64,000 nt of DNA from Bacteroidales bacterium (GTDB lineage Bacteria; Bacteroidota; Bacteroidia; Bacteroidales; UBA932): the NCBI GenBank assembly GCA_017509755.1, contig JAFWOY010000040.1:116446-180445 (forward strand), in the 5' to 3' direction. This document shows, in pieces, positions 1-8,908 of the stretch. The notes below the pieces were generated by a model, which searched no databases, had not been told where the DNA came from, and saw only the letters and a program-made list of their open reading frames with translations. Each line of letters opens with the position of its first letter. Within the stretch, counting starts at the first letter, position 1. Position numbers and translations under genes: made by a program.

Positions 1-227
<227 letters not shown>

Positions 228-244
228 GTTTCAGACCGTTTTTG

Positions 245-281
245 AAAAAAGCGCAGGTCCGTTGGGATTTGCGCTTTTTTT
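245..281 (+). terminator. Rho-independent terminator after gap
   Basis: A-rich arm AAAAAAGCGCA (245-255) pairs with TGCGCTTTTTT (270-280), with a 14-base loop and the T run built into the right arm. It lies directly downstream of the gap stop codon. The A/T symmetry means it could also act on the opposite strand, but no minus gene ends here. Confidence 0.85.
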
Positions 282-283
282 CG

Positions 284-291
284 TATATTTG
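284..291 (+). promoter_or_regulatory. Bacteroidota -7 promoter box for the nucleotidase gene
   Basis: TATATTTG fits the Bacteroidota -7 consensus TAnnTTTG. A GTTG at 261-264 sits 19 bases upstream, close to the TTTG expected at -33. It lies 20-26 bases before the ATG codons at 312 and 318, which supports those starts over the GTG at 291. Confidence 0.6.
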
Positions 292-317
292 TGAGAATCT
301 GTAGCAATCCTATGACT

Positions 318-1937
318 ATGAAACGTTTCCTTCTTCCCCTGCTGACTCTCGCGCTGATCGTTGCCTGCAGCCCGAAGACGGCGCCTGCCGGCGGTACCGG
401 CAAGGCCGCCCAAGATATCATCATCCTCTATGAGAACGATGTCCATTGTTCCGTGGACGGCTATGCCGAAATGGGAGCGCTCAAAGCTGAGATGAAACAG
501 CGGACCCCGTACGTCGCGCTTGTTTCCGCCGGTGATTTCGTGCAGGGAGGCTCGCTCGGGGCCATCTCGAAAGGCGGCTACATCATCGATATCATGAATA
601 CGGTGGGCTACGATTTCGTGACCCTCGGCAACCACGAATTCGACTATGCGATCCCCCGGATGAAGGAACTGATGAACACGCTGAAGGCCACGGTCGTCTG
701 CTGCAACCTCATCGACCTGAAGACCGACCAGCGCTTGTTCAAGCCCTACGGCATTCTCGACTTCGGCGGCACAAAGGTGGCTTTTGTCGGCGCGGCCACG
801 CCCTATAGTTTCAATTCATCCACACCTGCCTATTTCCAGGATGAAAAAGGCAACTATGTCTATTCGCTCTGCGCCGATACCTATTACGATACGTTCCAGA
901 ACTTCGTGAACGATGCCCGGCTCCAGGGCGCTGACTATGTCATCGCCCTTACGCATCTGGGCGAAGACGTTGAATACGACCCTATCAACTCCCAGACGCT
1001 GGCGGCCAACACCTATGGGATCGACGTCATCATCGACGGCCATTCCCATACCATCGCCCCCTGCCGCTCCCTGACCAATAAGATCGGGCAAACGGTCCTT
1101 TACACCCAGACCGGCGCCCACTTTGAGAACCTCGGCGTCCTGACCATTGCGCCCGACGGCAAGATCAAGACCGAACTGATTTCGACCAAGGGCTACGGCA
1201 AGAAGGACCCGGCTGTCGAAGCGACCATTGACCGTGTCAAAAATGAATACGCCCAGATGGGTGCCCGCAAGATCGCCCACTCGGAAGTGATGCTGCCGGC
1301 CAAGAATGAGCAAGGCGACTGGCTGGTCCGCAAATACGAGACCTCGCTCGGCGACCTTTGCGCCGACGCCTTCCGGGTCATGTTGGGAACCGATATCGCG
1401 ATGGTCGGCGGCGGTTCGATCCGCAAGGACCTGCCCGCCGGCGACATCTGCTACGATGACATCTTCAACGTTTTTCCGTTCAACAACACCACCTGCATCG
1501 CTACGCTTACCGGCCAGCAGATCCTCGACGCCCTGGAGTTCGGCGTCGGCGCCTGGCCTACCGATTTCGGTGGCTTCCCGCATGTATCCGGCATGACCTA
1601 CGAATTTGACGGATCCATCGAAAGTCCGGTGGTCTATGATGTCAACAAAGCATTCGTGCGGATTGACGCCGGTGAACGCCGCATCTTCAACGTCCGCGTC
1701 CTTGACCCGCAAACAGGCAGCTACGACCCGATCGATCCGAAACGCGAATACACGGTCGGCGGCACGACCTATCTGCTGCGCGATGCCGGCGACGGCTACG
1801 AAATGCTCAAAGGCCTCGGCCGCGACACCGGCACCGCCGACGTCGAAATCCTTGAGAAATACATCACCGACGCCCTCCAGGGCGACATCCGCACCTCCCA
1901 ATACGGCGCTTCCCAAGAACGCGTCAAGCACAAGTAG
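318..1937 (+). CDS. Surface 5'-nucleotidase/UshA-like metallophosphoesterase lipoprotein
   Basis: About 539 residues. The start at 318 (or in-frame ATG 312) gives a lipoprotein signal peptide with lipobox LIVAC, Cys17. The calcineurin-like phosphoesterase half shows metal ligands D41-x-H43, D73 in AGDFVQGG, the GNHEFD motif (N105, H106) and GHSHT. The second half is a 5_nucleotid_C domain with GGGSIRKDLPAGDI and the substrate-stacking FPFNNT region. Such enzymes hydrolyse extracellular nucleotides (5'-nucleotidase or 2',3'-cyclic phosphodiesterase) to release nucleosides and phosphate. The gene stands alone between a terminator and a long gene-free region. Family is certain; the exact substrate cannot be read from sequence. 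Confidence 0.9.
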   Translation: MKRFLLPLLTLALIVACSPKTAPAGGTGKAAQDIIILYENDVHCSVDGYAEMGALKAEMKQRTPYVALVSAGDFVQGGSLGAISKGGYIIDIMNTVGYDFVTLGNHEFDYAIPRMKELMNTLKATVVCCNLIDLKTDQRLFKPYGILDFGGTKVAFVGAATPYSFNSSTPAYFQDEKGNYVYSLCADTYYDTFQNFVNDARLQGADYVIALTHLGEDVEYDPINSQTLAANTYGIDVIIDGHSHTIAPCRSLTNKIGQTVLYTQTGAHFENLGVLTIAPDGKIKTELISTKGYGKKDPAVEATIDRVKNEYAQMGARKIAHSEVMLPAKNEQGDWLVRKYETSLGDLCADAFRVMLGTDIAMVGGGSIRKDLPAGDICYDDIFNVFPFNNTTCIATLTGQQILDALEFGVGAWPTDFGGFPHVSGMTYEFDGSIESPVVYDVNKAFVRIDAGERRIFNVRVLDPQTGSYDPIDPKREYTVGGTTYLLRDAGDGYEMLKGLGRDTGTADVEILEKYITDALQGDIRTSQYGASQERVKHK

Positions 1938-2377
1938 AGCCGCTGGCATATTCCCTTGCATTCCGGATGCTTCTTTGCCTTTGCCCATTTAATACTCCAG
2001 AGGTGGATAGACGATTCCCCCATACCACGAGTAATATGTTGACAGCAGGCTGGGCGCCTCGAGATTGTCGGAAGCAAGGACAGGGTGGCCATAAGAGTCA
2101 TCCACAACATTCTGTTATTCCATCGCCCTCGCCCACACCTCTTGCTTAGTTCCTTTTTTCCCATTTTTCGCCGCAATGTACGCATTTGATTATCAGTCGA
2201 TTATCGAGTTTAATCCTTCCTTATCGTGGGGGCATCAACTTCCGTAACGATCTGATTTACTGTTGCGTCCGTTGCAGCGGACAATTTAGCTTCGGGCTGC
2301 GAATGATTCATGTCTCACTTGGGATCAAAACCAATAGACTCATTTCGGATTCGCGAATCAAAAACCCCTTTCGGCCG

Positions 2378-2448
2378 AACGGTTATCCTCGGCCGGGCCC
2401 GGGGGCCCCTTCTCAGGCTCCTGTGGGCCCGGACGGGAGATAACCGTT
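2378..2448 (+). repeat. Palindromic element, second family, copy 1
   Basis: Outer arms AACGGTTATC (2378-2387) and GATAACCGTT (2439-2448) are exact reverse complements. Inside, GGGCCC at 2395-2400 pairs with GGGCCC at 2425-2430, and a GGGGCC/GGCTCC stem forms the tip. The core is recognisably the same as the reverse complement of 2890-2956, including the shared GGACGGGAGA, while the outer arms differ. Strand is given relative to this copy. Confidence 0.7.
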
Positions 2449-2490
2449 TTCAGTACTGTCGGTTTCCATCCGCATGAGCATCCACCCGGT

Positions 2491-2635
2491 TTCGCCAAAG
2501 TGTGCGCACAGGACCGGTCATAGACTACGTATGGAACGGTTCGGCTGCGCGCACTATCCTTCCTGAGGTGAGTGCGCGCGGCAGTCATGCAATAGAAAGC
2601 ATCTGGACGACTTTATGCGCGCGCACTTTGGCGAA
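2491..2635. repeat. Nested inverted repeat
   Basis: TTCGCCAAAGTGTGCGCA (2491-2508) is matched by the inverse of 2616-2635, differing mainly by two extra bases. Between them a second, inner inverted pair of GCGCGCACT/AGTGCGCGC type occurs (about 2548-2580). The plan of outer arms plus inner hairpin resembles the other elements in this region, but I cannot align its core to any of them. Confidence 0.5.
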
Positions 2636-2749
2636 AAGCATATCTGATCCTCAGCGTCTCGCCGGGAATCGCAGATTGAAGCGCCGAGGAGTTTACTCGG
2701 ACTCGGGAAAAGCGTCGCTAACGATGTATTTATTCACCGGAAACAGAGG

Positions 2750-2828
2750 GCGGTTATCTCCTGCCAGCCTTACGGGACTCCGGGCTGGGCCCGGGTCCCC
2801 AATTGGCACGGCTGTCAAGGATAACCGC
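2750..2828. repeat. Palindromic element, probable third copy of the second family
   Basis: Arms GCGGTTATC (2750-2758) and GATAACCGC (2820-2828) pair exactly, and the pairing continues imperfectly inward (GCCAGCC at 2763-2769 with GGCTGTC at 2810-2816). The centre holds CCGGGCTGGGCCCGGG. Arm sequence is close to that of 2378-2448; the core is more diverged, so membership is likely but not certain. Confidence 0.55.
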
Positions 2829-2889
2829 GATGACCGTCAGTTGAGGCCGAAAAGAGTAAGCGAGGGGGTAAGCCGGGTGGGGCTGAAGC

Positions 2890-2956
2890 GGGATTTCTCC
2901 CGTCCCGGCCCGCAGGAGCCGAAAAAGGGGCTCCCGGGCCAGACCTGGGAAAACCC
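2890..2956 (-). repeat. Palindromic element, second family, copy 2
   Basis: Read on the minus strand, the core runs GGCCCGGGAGCCCC, a short loop, GGCTCCTGCGGGCC, then GGACGGGAGA, matching 2378-2448 almost base for base. Its arms are GGGTTTTC and GAAATCCC (one mismatch), unlike the AACGGTTATC arms of the other copy. So the core is kept and the arms are replaced while staying complementary. Confidence 0.7.
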
Positions 2957-3223
2957 AGCAGCCGCTCGTGCAACTATGAGTCAAGTAAACCGGTAGCCCA
3001 CCCGTTATTTTTCGCTGATCCGGTTTCTCTGCGCTTGGGGATAATGTATTTGATCGCAGCGGAGTGAGCGACAGGTCAGCTATCGCCAATGATATGCGAA
3101 GAAAACGTAAACGATGGACGAGATGCCCGGTCGGAGCCGGGCATGACGAAAGAAAGTCGCTCCGTGCATGACGGAGAAAGGACAAGCCCGGCATGACGAA
3201 ACCAAGAGCGCAACACACTAGGA

Positions 3224-3345
3224 GTTGGCCATAGAATGCGTATATACGATCTAAGACGCATTCTGTGTCCAAACAAATGGCGATATGACTTGATTCGTGG
3301 ACACAGAATGCGTGTAGACCGCAATAAACGCATTCTGTGGTCAAC
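3224..3345. repeat. Four alternating inverted repeats around CGCATTCTGTG
   Basis: The same motif occurs four times in alternating orientation: 3224-3241 and 3299-3313 read AGAATGCGT, while 3256-3270 and 3328-3345 read ACGCATTCTGTG. Outer arms (GTTGGCCATAGAATGCGT with ACGCATTCTGTGGTCAAC) pair with two mismatches, and the inner pair (ACGCATTCTGTGTCC with GGACACAGAATGCGT) is perfect over 15 bases. Two alternative folds are therefore possible. Confidence 0.75.
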
Positions 3346-3414
3346 TTCGAAAATGGATCTGTCGGTAAGAGTAAGGGTAAGGGTATGTGTGGGTATGTGA
3401 GTGATCATTGAAGA

Positions 3415-3525
3415 CGCGACAGGATTCGGAGTGCCTGGGGGATCCTGTCGCGGCAGAAAAACGGCCAGTTTCGCCCGATAAACAGCCGCGACAGGACCAG
3501 ACGACGACCCAGAATCCTGTCGCGG
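3415..3525. repeat. Four alternating inverted repeats around CCTGTCGCGGC
   Basis: CGCGACAGGATTC (3415-3427), GATCCTGTCGCGGC (3441-3454), GCCGCGACAGGAC (3485-3497) and GAATCCTGTCGCGGC (3512-3526) alternate in orientation in the same way as the cluster at 3224-3345, but with an unrelated motif. The outer two and the inner two can each pair, or neighbours can pair. Confidence 0.75.
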
Positions 3526-3562
3526 CAAAAGTTAATACTAGCCTGCCCCTCACAGCCTACGT

Positions 3563-3773
3563 TATCGCCCGATTGTGCTTTAAGCGCAGCGGAGAAGGGT
3601 ATATGCTTGGAAAACCTTAGCCACCCTCGAATGATGATGATGTGGGCGCTGCCCCACCCGAGCCGTAGGCGAAAGCACGACCTACGGGAGTAAACCCTGC
3701 CGCTACGGTCTGCTATCCCACAAAGCCTTGCAACGACCTTCGCTATCGCCCGATGGCGCTAAGCGCAGCGGAG
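3563..3773 (+). repeat. Direct repeat pair TATCGCCCGAT...TAAGCGCAGCGGAG
   Basis: A unit of about 30 bases occurs at 3563-3594 and again, with a short deletion, at 3744-3773. A shorter related tract, GATCGCAGCGGAG, is seen near 3053-3065. Between the two copies is a CCGTAGG/CCTACGG hairpin near 3662-3686. Confidence 0.6.
3611..3629 (-). repeat. Remnant end of a main-family palindromic element
   Basis: These 19 bases are identical to the reverse complement of the right core end plus inner arm of the element at 35736-35867 (GAGGGTGGCTAAGGTTTT). The rest of the core and a matching opposite arm are absent, so this is a fragment or a chance survival of an old copy. Confidence 0.4.
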
Positions 3774-3785
3774 CGTCGAAGGCGA

Positions 3786-4460
3786 TTATTTCAGGAGTTC
3801 GGGACGGAGGAGACGGGTACGGGCGAGGGCTTGTTCGTCTTGCCAGGCGGCGATTTTTTTCGGATCACCGGAGAGAAGGATTTCGGGAACCTTCCAGCCA
3901 TTGAATTCGGCCGGTCGTGTATAGACAGGCGGAGCGAGCAGCCCGTCCTGGAAGGAGTCGGACAAAGCGGATGTCTCGTCGCCGAGAGCGCCGGGCAACA
4001 GCCGCACGATGGCGTCGGTCATGATAGCCGCCGGGAGTTCGCCGCCGCTGAGGACATAGTCCCCTACCGTGATTTCCCGCGTAATCAGATGCTCGCGGAT
4101 GCGATGGTCCACGCCTTTGTAATGGCCGCAGAGAATCATCAGGTTTTCCTTGCAGGAAAGTTCGTTGGCCACTTGCTGCGTAAACGGCTCGCCGTCCGGG
4201 GAGGTAAAGATGATCTCATCGTAGGTCCGTTCCGCCTTGAGTTTCGCCATCAGGTTGAAGACCGGCTCGATCATCATCACCATGCCGGCATCGCCGCCAA
4301 AGCTGTAATCGTCCACCTGGCGCCAGCGCCCCTTTCCGTATTCACGGATGTTGTGGACATGGATTTCCACGAGCCCTTTGTCGCAGGCCCGCTTGACGAT
4401 GGAGTAGCCGAGCGGACTCTCGAGCAGCTCCGGAACGACGGTCAGGATATCGATTCTCAT
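3786..4460 (-). CDS. trmD: tRNA (guanine37-N1)-methyltransferase TrmD
   Basis: 224 residues, the usual size. It begins [20 protein letters not shown], the typical family start; an upstream in-frame extension runs antisense through the neighbouring gene and is rejected. The SAM-binding trefoil knot is seen as CGHYKGVD (111-118) and GDYVLSGGE (133-141), with the substrate loop [18 protein letters not shown] near the end. TrmD methylates G37 next to the anticodon and prevents frameshifting. It is divergently transcribed from the DUF349 gene. Confidence is very high. Confidence 0.96.
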   Translation of the reverse strand: MRIDILTVVPELLESPLGYSIVKRACDKGLVEIHVHNIREYGKGRWRQVDDYSFGGDAGMVMMIEPVFNLMAKLKAERTYDEIIFTSPDGEPFTQQVANELSCKENLMILCGHYKGVDHRIREHLITREITVGDYVLSGGELPAAIMTDAIVRLLPGALGDETSALSDSFQDGLLAPPVYTRPAEFNGWKVPEILLSGDPKKIAAWQDEQALARTRLLRPELLK

Positions 4461-4468
4461 AAGCGGTG

Positions 4469-4476
4469 CAAAAATA
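4469..4476 (-). promoter_or_regulatory. -7 promoter box for trmD
   Basis: On the minus strand this reads TATTTTTG, matching TAnnTTTG. It ends only eight bases before the trmD ATG, so the transcript would have almost no leader. I see no convincing -33 TTTG. Confidence 0.4.
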
Positions 4477-4498
4477 GCGATTATTTCCAAAAAAAGAC

Positions 4499-4506
4499 TA
4501 TATTTG
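4499..4506 (+). promoter_or_regulatory. -7 promoter box for the DUF349 gene
   Basis: TATATTTG, an exact TAnnTTTG match, 26 bases before the ATG at 4533 and facing away from the trmD box 23 bases upstream. Confidence 0.55.
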
Positions 4507-4532
4507 CGAGTTACAACAAAAACTGTAAAACA

Positions 4533-6371
4533 ATGAGTGAAGATCTTAACCCGGTTGTTCCCGCTGAGGAGCAGCCTGTAGAAATCAAGGAAGAAGCAGT
4601 CGTCGAAACGGCCGCCGAATCCGTCCCGGAGACCGAACCGGAGAACACCAAAACGGATTTTTCGAACAAAGGTCTCAAAGAGATTGTCGACATTTTCAAG
4701 GAACTCCTTGACGGCGAAAACATGCAGCAGCTCTACAAGCACGCCGAAGCCCTCAAGGCGGCGTTCTACAAGAACCTGCGCAAGGAGAAAATCGCCTCGG
4801 GCCTCGAACAGCCGGTCGAAACAGAAGTGACGGCGGAGGAAGCCCCGGAAGGCGAACAGCCGGCCGAAGAGACAGTTTCCTACAACCCCTTTGCCGAAAT
4901 CGAACGCGGGTTCAAGGATCTTTACAGCCAATACCGTACACGGCGCGCCGCTTTCAACCAGGAGATCGAGAAGCAGAAAGAGGAGAACCTACAGACCAAG
5001 CTCGGCCTCATCGACGAGCTCAAGGCCCTGGTCGAAGCCAGCGAAGACCTCAAGGAGACCTTCCCCAAATTCCGCGACATCCAGGGCCGTTGGCGTGCCG
5101 CGGGCCCCGTGCCGCAGAACAAGGTGAAGGACCTCTACGACACCTACCAGCACTACGTCGAGAAATTCTACGACTACGTGAAGATCAACAAGGAGTTCCG
5201 CGACCTCGACTTCAAGAAGAACCTCGAGGCGAAAGAGAAACTCTGCGCACGCGCCGAAGCCCTCGCGGAAGAAGAAGATGTGGTGGGTGCCTTCCGGACC
5301 CTCCAGAAACTGCATGAGCAGTGGAAGGAACTCGGCCCGGTCAGCAAGGAATTCCGCGATTCCATCTGGGACCGCTTCCGTGCCGCGACTGCCGTCATCA
5401 ACAAGAAACACCAGGCCTTCTTCGAAAGCCAGAAAGGCAACCAGAAAGAGAATTTCGATGCCAAGACGGCCCTTTGCGAAAAGGTGGAGGAGATCGCCAA
5501 GACCGAGATTACCGATTCCACCCTCTGGAACAAGCTGACCAAGGAAATCGAAGCCATCCAGAAAGAATGGAAGAAGATCGGTTTCGCCTCCAAGAAGGAG
5601 AACCAGAAAGTCTATGACCGCTTCCGCGCAGCTTGCGATGCCTTCTTCGCCCGCAAGCGCGACTATTATGCCGATTTCAAGAATCAGATGCAGGACAACC
5701 TGTCCCGCAAGATCGAACTCTGCGAGAAAGCCGAAGCCTTGAAAGACAGCACCGACTGGAAGAAGACCTCCGAAGCCTTCATCGAACTCCAGAAAAAGTG
5801 GAAAGAGATCGGCCCCGTCTCCCGCAAGAAATCGGAACAGGTCTGGAAACGCTTCCGCGCCGCCTGCGACGCTTTCTTCGACAGCCGCGACAAGAACGCC
5901 GGCGGACAGAACGCCGAGCAAGCCGCCAACCTGGAGAAGAAACGCCAGCTGATCGACGAGATCCGCGCATTTGCCGTAGAAGGCAAAGAAGAGGCCCGCG
6001 AGGCACTCCGCGACTTCCAGGAGCGCTGGAACGCCATCGGATTCGTTCCCTTCAAGGAAAAGGCCCGCATCCAGGACGCCTTCCGCAAAGCCATCAGCGA
6101 GAAATTCGGTGAATTCCGCGACGGCGCCAGCCGTTATGCAGGAAAGGCCGAGCGCGCTGTCCGCAGCGAGCGCGACCGCCTCGTGCAGAAGTTCATGAAG
6201 AAGGAACAGGAGATCGCTACCTGGGAGAACAACATGGGCTTCTTCTCGCAGTCGAAGAATGCCGAAGCGCTCCTCGAAGAACTGAACAAGAAGATCGACA
6301 TCGCCCGTGAGGAACTTGCCCGTCTCGAAGAAGAAATCAAGGAATTCGACCGCCAGCACGAGCAGGAGTAA
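4533..6371 (+). CDS. DUF349-repeat coiled-coil protein
   Basis: 612 residues from the ATG at 4533, which follows a -7 box; an open frame extends upstream through trmD antisense and is not used. After an acidic, low-complexity N terminus (about 1-60) and a helical segment, the protein carries five copies of the DUF349 repeat, each with a pattern such as [24 protein letters not shown], followed by a charged C-terminal coiled coil. There is no signal peptide or membrane segment, so it should be cytoplasmic. Bacteroidota genomes commonly carry such a protein; its function is unknown to me. yidC follows after 18 bases, so the two may be cotranscribed. Confidence 0.85.
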   Translation: MSEDLNPVVPAEEQPVEIKEEAVVETAAESVPETEPENTKTDFSNKGLKEIVDIFKELLDGENMQQLYKHAEALKAAFYKNLRKEKIASGLEQPVETEVTAEEAPEGEQPAEETVSYNPFAEIERGFKDLYSQYRTRRAAFNQEIEKQKEENLQTKLGLIDELKALVEASEDLKETFPKFRDIQGRWRAAGPVPQNKVKDLYDTYQHYVEKFYDYVKINKEFRDLDFKKNLEAKEKLCARAEALAEEEDVVGAFRTLQKLHEQWKELGPVSKEFRDSIWDRFRAATAVINKKHQAFFESQKGNQKENFDAKTALCEKVEEIAKTEITDSTLWNKLTKEIEAIQKEWKKIGFASKKENQKVYDRFRAACDAFFARKRDYYADFKNQMQDNLSRKIELCEKAEALKDSTDWKKTSEAFIELQKKWKEIGPVSRKKSEQVWKRFRAACDAFFDSRDKNAGGQNAEQAANLEKKRQLIDEIRAFAVEGKEEAREALRDFQERWNAIGFVPFKEKARIQDAFRKAISEKFGEFRDGASRYAGKAERAVRSERDRLVQKFMKKEQEIATWENNMGFFSQSKNAEALLEELNKKIDIAREELARLEEEIKEFDRQHEQE

Positions 6372-6389
6372 ACCGAGCAGGAGACAAGG

Positions 6390-8255
6390 ATGAACGAAAA
6401 GAGAAGCAGCATCGTCGGGTTCGCCCTGATCGGTATCATTCTGCTGGTGTTCAGCTGGTACAACACCAAGCAAGCAGCCAAGAGACAACAGGAAGCCATG
6501 GTCCGCGATTCGCTGGCCACGGCGGCTGCCATTGCGCGCGGGGAAGTGCAGGAACCGGAAACGGTTGCCGCCGATACGCTCGTCGCGCAGGATGATACGC
6601 TTGAGATGGAGGCGTACCGTCACCAGTATCTCCAGGAAGCCAGCCGTGGCGAGACCGCCTACTATACGCTGGAAAACGACAGGCTCCGGGTCCGCATCAG
6701 TTCGCTGGGCGCCCAGCCCTATGAGGTACTCATCAAAGATTACTACACCCACGACAGCACCGACCTGTTCCTGATCCGGCCCGACAAGAGCTTGTTCGAC
6801 CTGGAGATGAATACGGACCAGTGGCTCAACACCAGCGACCTGCATTTCCGCCCGGTCGAATCTTCCGACAGCACCCTGACCCTGCGCCTCCAGTTTGAGG
6901 AAGGATCTTGGGTGGATGCCGTCTATTCCCTGGCATACGACAGCTATATGCTGGGCTATCAGCTCCATTTCGTGGGCATGGACCAGGTGCTCGACCGCCG
7001 TACCGGTCAGTTGAACCTCAAGTGGGTCCTGGATGTCCCCCGGCTCGAAAAAGGTTACCAGAACGAGCGCAACTACTCCGGGGTCGCCTACAAGTACATG
7101 GCCAACAACGAGGTCAAGACCCTGGGCAAACGCCGGGACACGGCGGAAGAGAGTTTCAACTCCACCCTTCGCTGGGTTGGGTTCCAGCAGCAGTTCTTCT
7201 CGGCCATCCTCGTGGCGGAGAACGGTTTCCCGGCCGGAAAACTGGTCAATAAGTTCTATCCGGAAGACCAGGCGGACGGCAGCCTGATGCAGTCGGGCGC
7301 CAACCTGTCCGTTGCCCTCGACACCCGCAGCGCCGATTTCGCCATTCCGTTCCAGTTCTATTTCGGGCCGAACCACTTCTATACGCTGAAAGGCTATGAC
7401 GAAGGCTTCGAGAAGATCATCCCGTTGGGCGGCCGCGTGATCGGCACCATCAGCCGTTTCATCATCATCCCGACCTTCAACTGGCTGAGCCGCTTTATCC
7501 GGAGCTACGGCCTGATCATCCTGATCCTGACCATTATGATCAAGCTGGTCATCTCGCCGCTCACCTGGAAATCCTATTCCTCCTCCGCCAAGATGCGCGT
7601 GCTCAAGCCGGAGATCGACAAGATCAACGAGAAGTATCCCCGGCAGGAAGATGCCATGAAGAAACAGCAGGCCACGATGGACCTCTACCGAAGGGCCGGC
7701 GTGAGCATGTGGGGCGGCTGCCTGCCAATCCTGCTCCAGTTCCCGATCCTGTGGGCCATGTTCCGTTTCTTCCCGGCTTCCATCGAGTTGCGTCAGCAGG
7801 GTTTCCTCTGGTGCCACGACTTGAGCGCCTACGATTCGATCCTGGACTTCGGCTTCAAGATTCCGCTTTATGGAGACCATATGTCGCTCTTCGCCCTGCT
7901 GATGGGTATTTCGATGTGGGGCTATTCGAAGATGACGATGGCCCAGCAGCCGAGCACCCAGACCATGCCGGGCATGGAATTCATGCAGGTGTGGCTGATG
8001 CCGATCATGATGGTCTTCATCTGCAACAACCTGTCGGCCGGTCTGAGCTACTACTACCTGCTCTCCAACATCATCACCATCGGCCAGAACTGGGCCATCC
8101 GCAAGTGGTTCGTGGACGAGGACAAGATCTATGCGGACCTGAAGAAGAAAGCCAACTCCAAGGAACCGCCGAAAAAATCGAAGTTCCAGCAGCGGCTCGA
8201 TGCAGCCTACAAGGCCCAGCAGGAACAGATGAAGCAACAGTATAAGAAAAAATAG
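6390..8255 (+). CDS. yidC: Membrane protein insertase YidC
   Basis: 621 residues. A single N-terminal transmembrane helix (about 8-24) is followed by the large periplasmic beta-supersandwich domain (about 40-350) and the conserved five-helix Oxa1/YidC core, beginning around YGLIILILTIMIKLVISPLT. Typical core features are present: MWGGCLPILLQFPILWAMF, and a lysine-rich C-terminal tail suited to ribosome contact. YidC inserts and folds inner-membrane proteins, alone or with SecYEG. The next gene starts three bases after the stop. Confidence 0.96.
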   Translation: MNEKRSSIVGFALIGIILLVFSWYNTKQAAKRQQEAMVRDSLATAAAIARGEVQEPETVAADTLVAQDDTLEMEAYRHQYLQEASRGETAYYTLENDRLRVRISSLGAQPYEVLIKDYYTHDSTDLFLIRPDKSLFDLEMNTDQWLNTSDLHFRPVESSDSTLTLRLQFEEGSWVDAVYSLAYDSYMLGYQLHFVGMDQVLDRRTGQLNLKWVLDVPRLEKGYQNERNYSGVAYKYMANNEVKTLGKRRDTAEESFNSTLRWVGFQQQFFSAILVAENGFPAGKLVNKFYPEDQADGSLMQSGANLSVALDTRSADFAIPFQFYFGPNHFYTLKGYDEGFEKIIPLGGRVIGTISRFIIIPTFNWLSRFIRSYGLIILILTIMIKLVISPLTWKSYSSSAKMRVLKPEIDKINEKYPRQEDAMKKQQATMDLYRRAGVSMWGGCLPILLQFPILWAMFRFFPASIELRQQGFLWCHDLSAYDSILDFGFKIPLYGDHMSLFALLMGISMWGYSKMTMAQQPSTQTMPGMEFMQVWLMPIMMVFICNNLSAGLSYYYLLSNIITIGQNWAIRKWFVDEDKIYADLKKKANSKEPPKKSKFQQRLDAAYKAQQEQMKQQYKKK

Positions 8256-8258
8256 GAA

Positions 8259-8903
8259 ATGTCTGTCACCTCTGCAATCCTACAATTGAGAAACGAGCTG
8301 CCATCAACCGTCCAGTTGGTGGCAGTTTCCAAATTCAAACCCATTTCAGACATACTGGAAGCCTATGCGGCGGGGCAGCGCGCCTTTGGGGAAAACAGGC
8401 CCCAGGAACTGGCCGCCAAGGCGCAGCAGCTGCCTGCCGACATCCAATGGCATTTCATCGGCCATCTGCAGACCAATAAGGTCAAGCAGGTTGTCCCCTA
8501 CGCGACCCTGATCCACTCCGTGGATTCCGAGCGTCTGCTGGCCGAAATCGACAAAACCGCCCGCGCCATGGGTAAAACCGTCGATATCCTGCTGGAGATC
8601 CATATTGCAGAAGAACTTACCAAACAGGGTCTTTCGGCAGAAGAAGCCCGGGCCTTGGCCGGACGGATGGCCGAATTTCCGAACGTCCGGCTCCGCGGCG
8701 TGATGGGCATGGCCACCTTTACGGACGACATGGCCCAGGTGCGCCGGGAATTCCGCGCGTTGAAAGCCCTTTCGAACGAATTGTCCGTCATCCCGGGTTG
8801 CGACCAGGTGTCGATGGGCATGTCGGAAGACTGGCCGGTCGCCGTCGAAGAAGGCACGACTCTTGTTAGAATCGGTACGTCCATTTTTGGAAAAAGAAAT
8901 TGA
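8259..8903 (+). CDS. YggS-family PLP homeostasis protein
   Basis: 214 residues with the PLP-binding lysine in VAVSKFKP (K25), then FGENRPQEL, HFIGHLQTNK, the HSVDS motif and MGMSEDW near the C terminus, as expected for the YggS/PLPBP TIM-barrel family. These proteins bind pyridoxal phosphate without known catalysis and help balance PLP and amino-acid metabolism. It starts three bases after yidC and abuts the next lipoprotein gene, suggesting one operon. Confidence 0.93.
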   Translation: MSVTSAILQLRNELPSTVQLVAVSKFKPISDILEAYAAGQRAFGENRPQELAAKAQQLPADIQWHFIGHLQTNKVKQVVPYATLIHSVDSERLLAEIDKTARAMGKTVDILLEIHIAEELTKQGLSAEEARALAGRMAEFPNVRLRGVMGMATFTDDMAQVRREFRALKALSNELSVIPGCDQVSMGMSEDWPVAVEEGTTLVRIGTSIFGKRN

Positions 8904-8908
8904 ACCCC

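Larger units (their letters stand above)
1938..3785. other. 1.85-kb gene-free region packed with inverted repeats
   Basis: No open reading frame here looks like a protein: the longest (2502-2996 plus, 2754-3344 minus) have no recognisable motif and run straight through palindromes. Instead the stretch carries at least six inverted-repeat structures (listed separately), direct repeats near its end, and short copies of a GGGCATGACGAAA-type motif around 3120-3205. It may be an accumulation site for small palindromic elements, or the remains of lost genes. Nothing in it resembles a transposase, an rRNA or a tRNA. Beyond these repeats I see nothing in 1938-2370. Confidence 0.7.

Noticed and set aside
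816..1988. A 390-codon minus-strand open frame
   Set aside because: It mirrors the nucleotidase gene, which has complete catalytic motifs on the plus strand.
1989..2105. Small minus-strand frame starting with GTG (38 residues, rich in aromatic residues)
   Set aside because: It has no ATG, no neighbour suggesting a role, and is too short to support; it could be a fragment of a lost gene.
2502..2996. Open frame of 164 codons in the gene-free region
   Set aside because: It runs through two palindromic elements and its translation has no recognisable fold or repeat pattern.
4989..8237. A 1082-codon open frame on the minus strand
   Set aside because: It is antisense to the DUF349 gene and yidC, both clearly real; its translation is a low-complexity shadow caused by GC-rich third positions.
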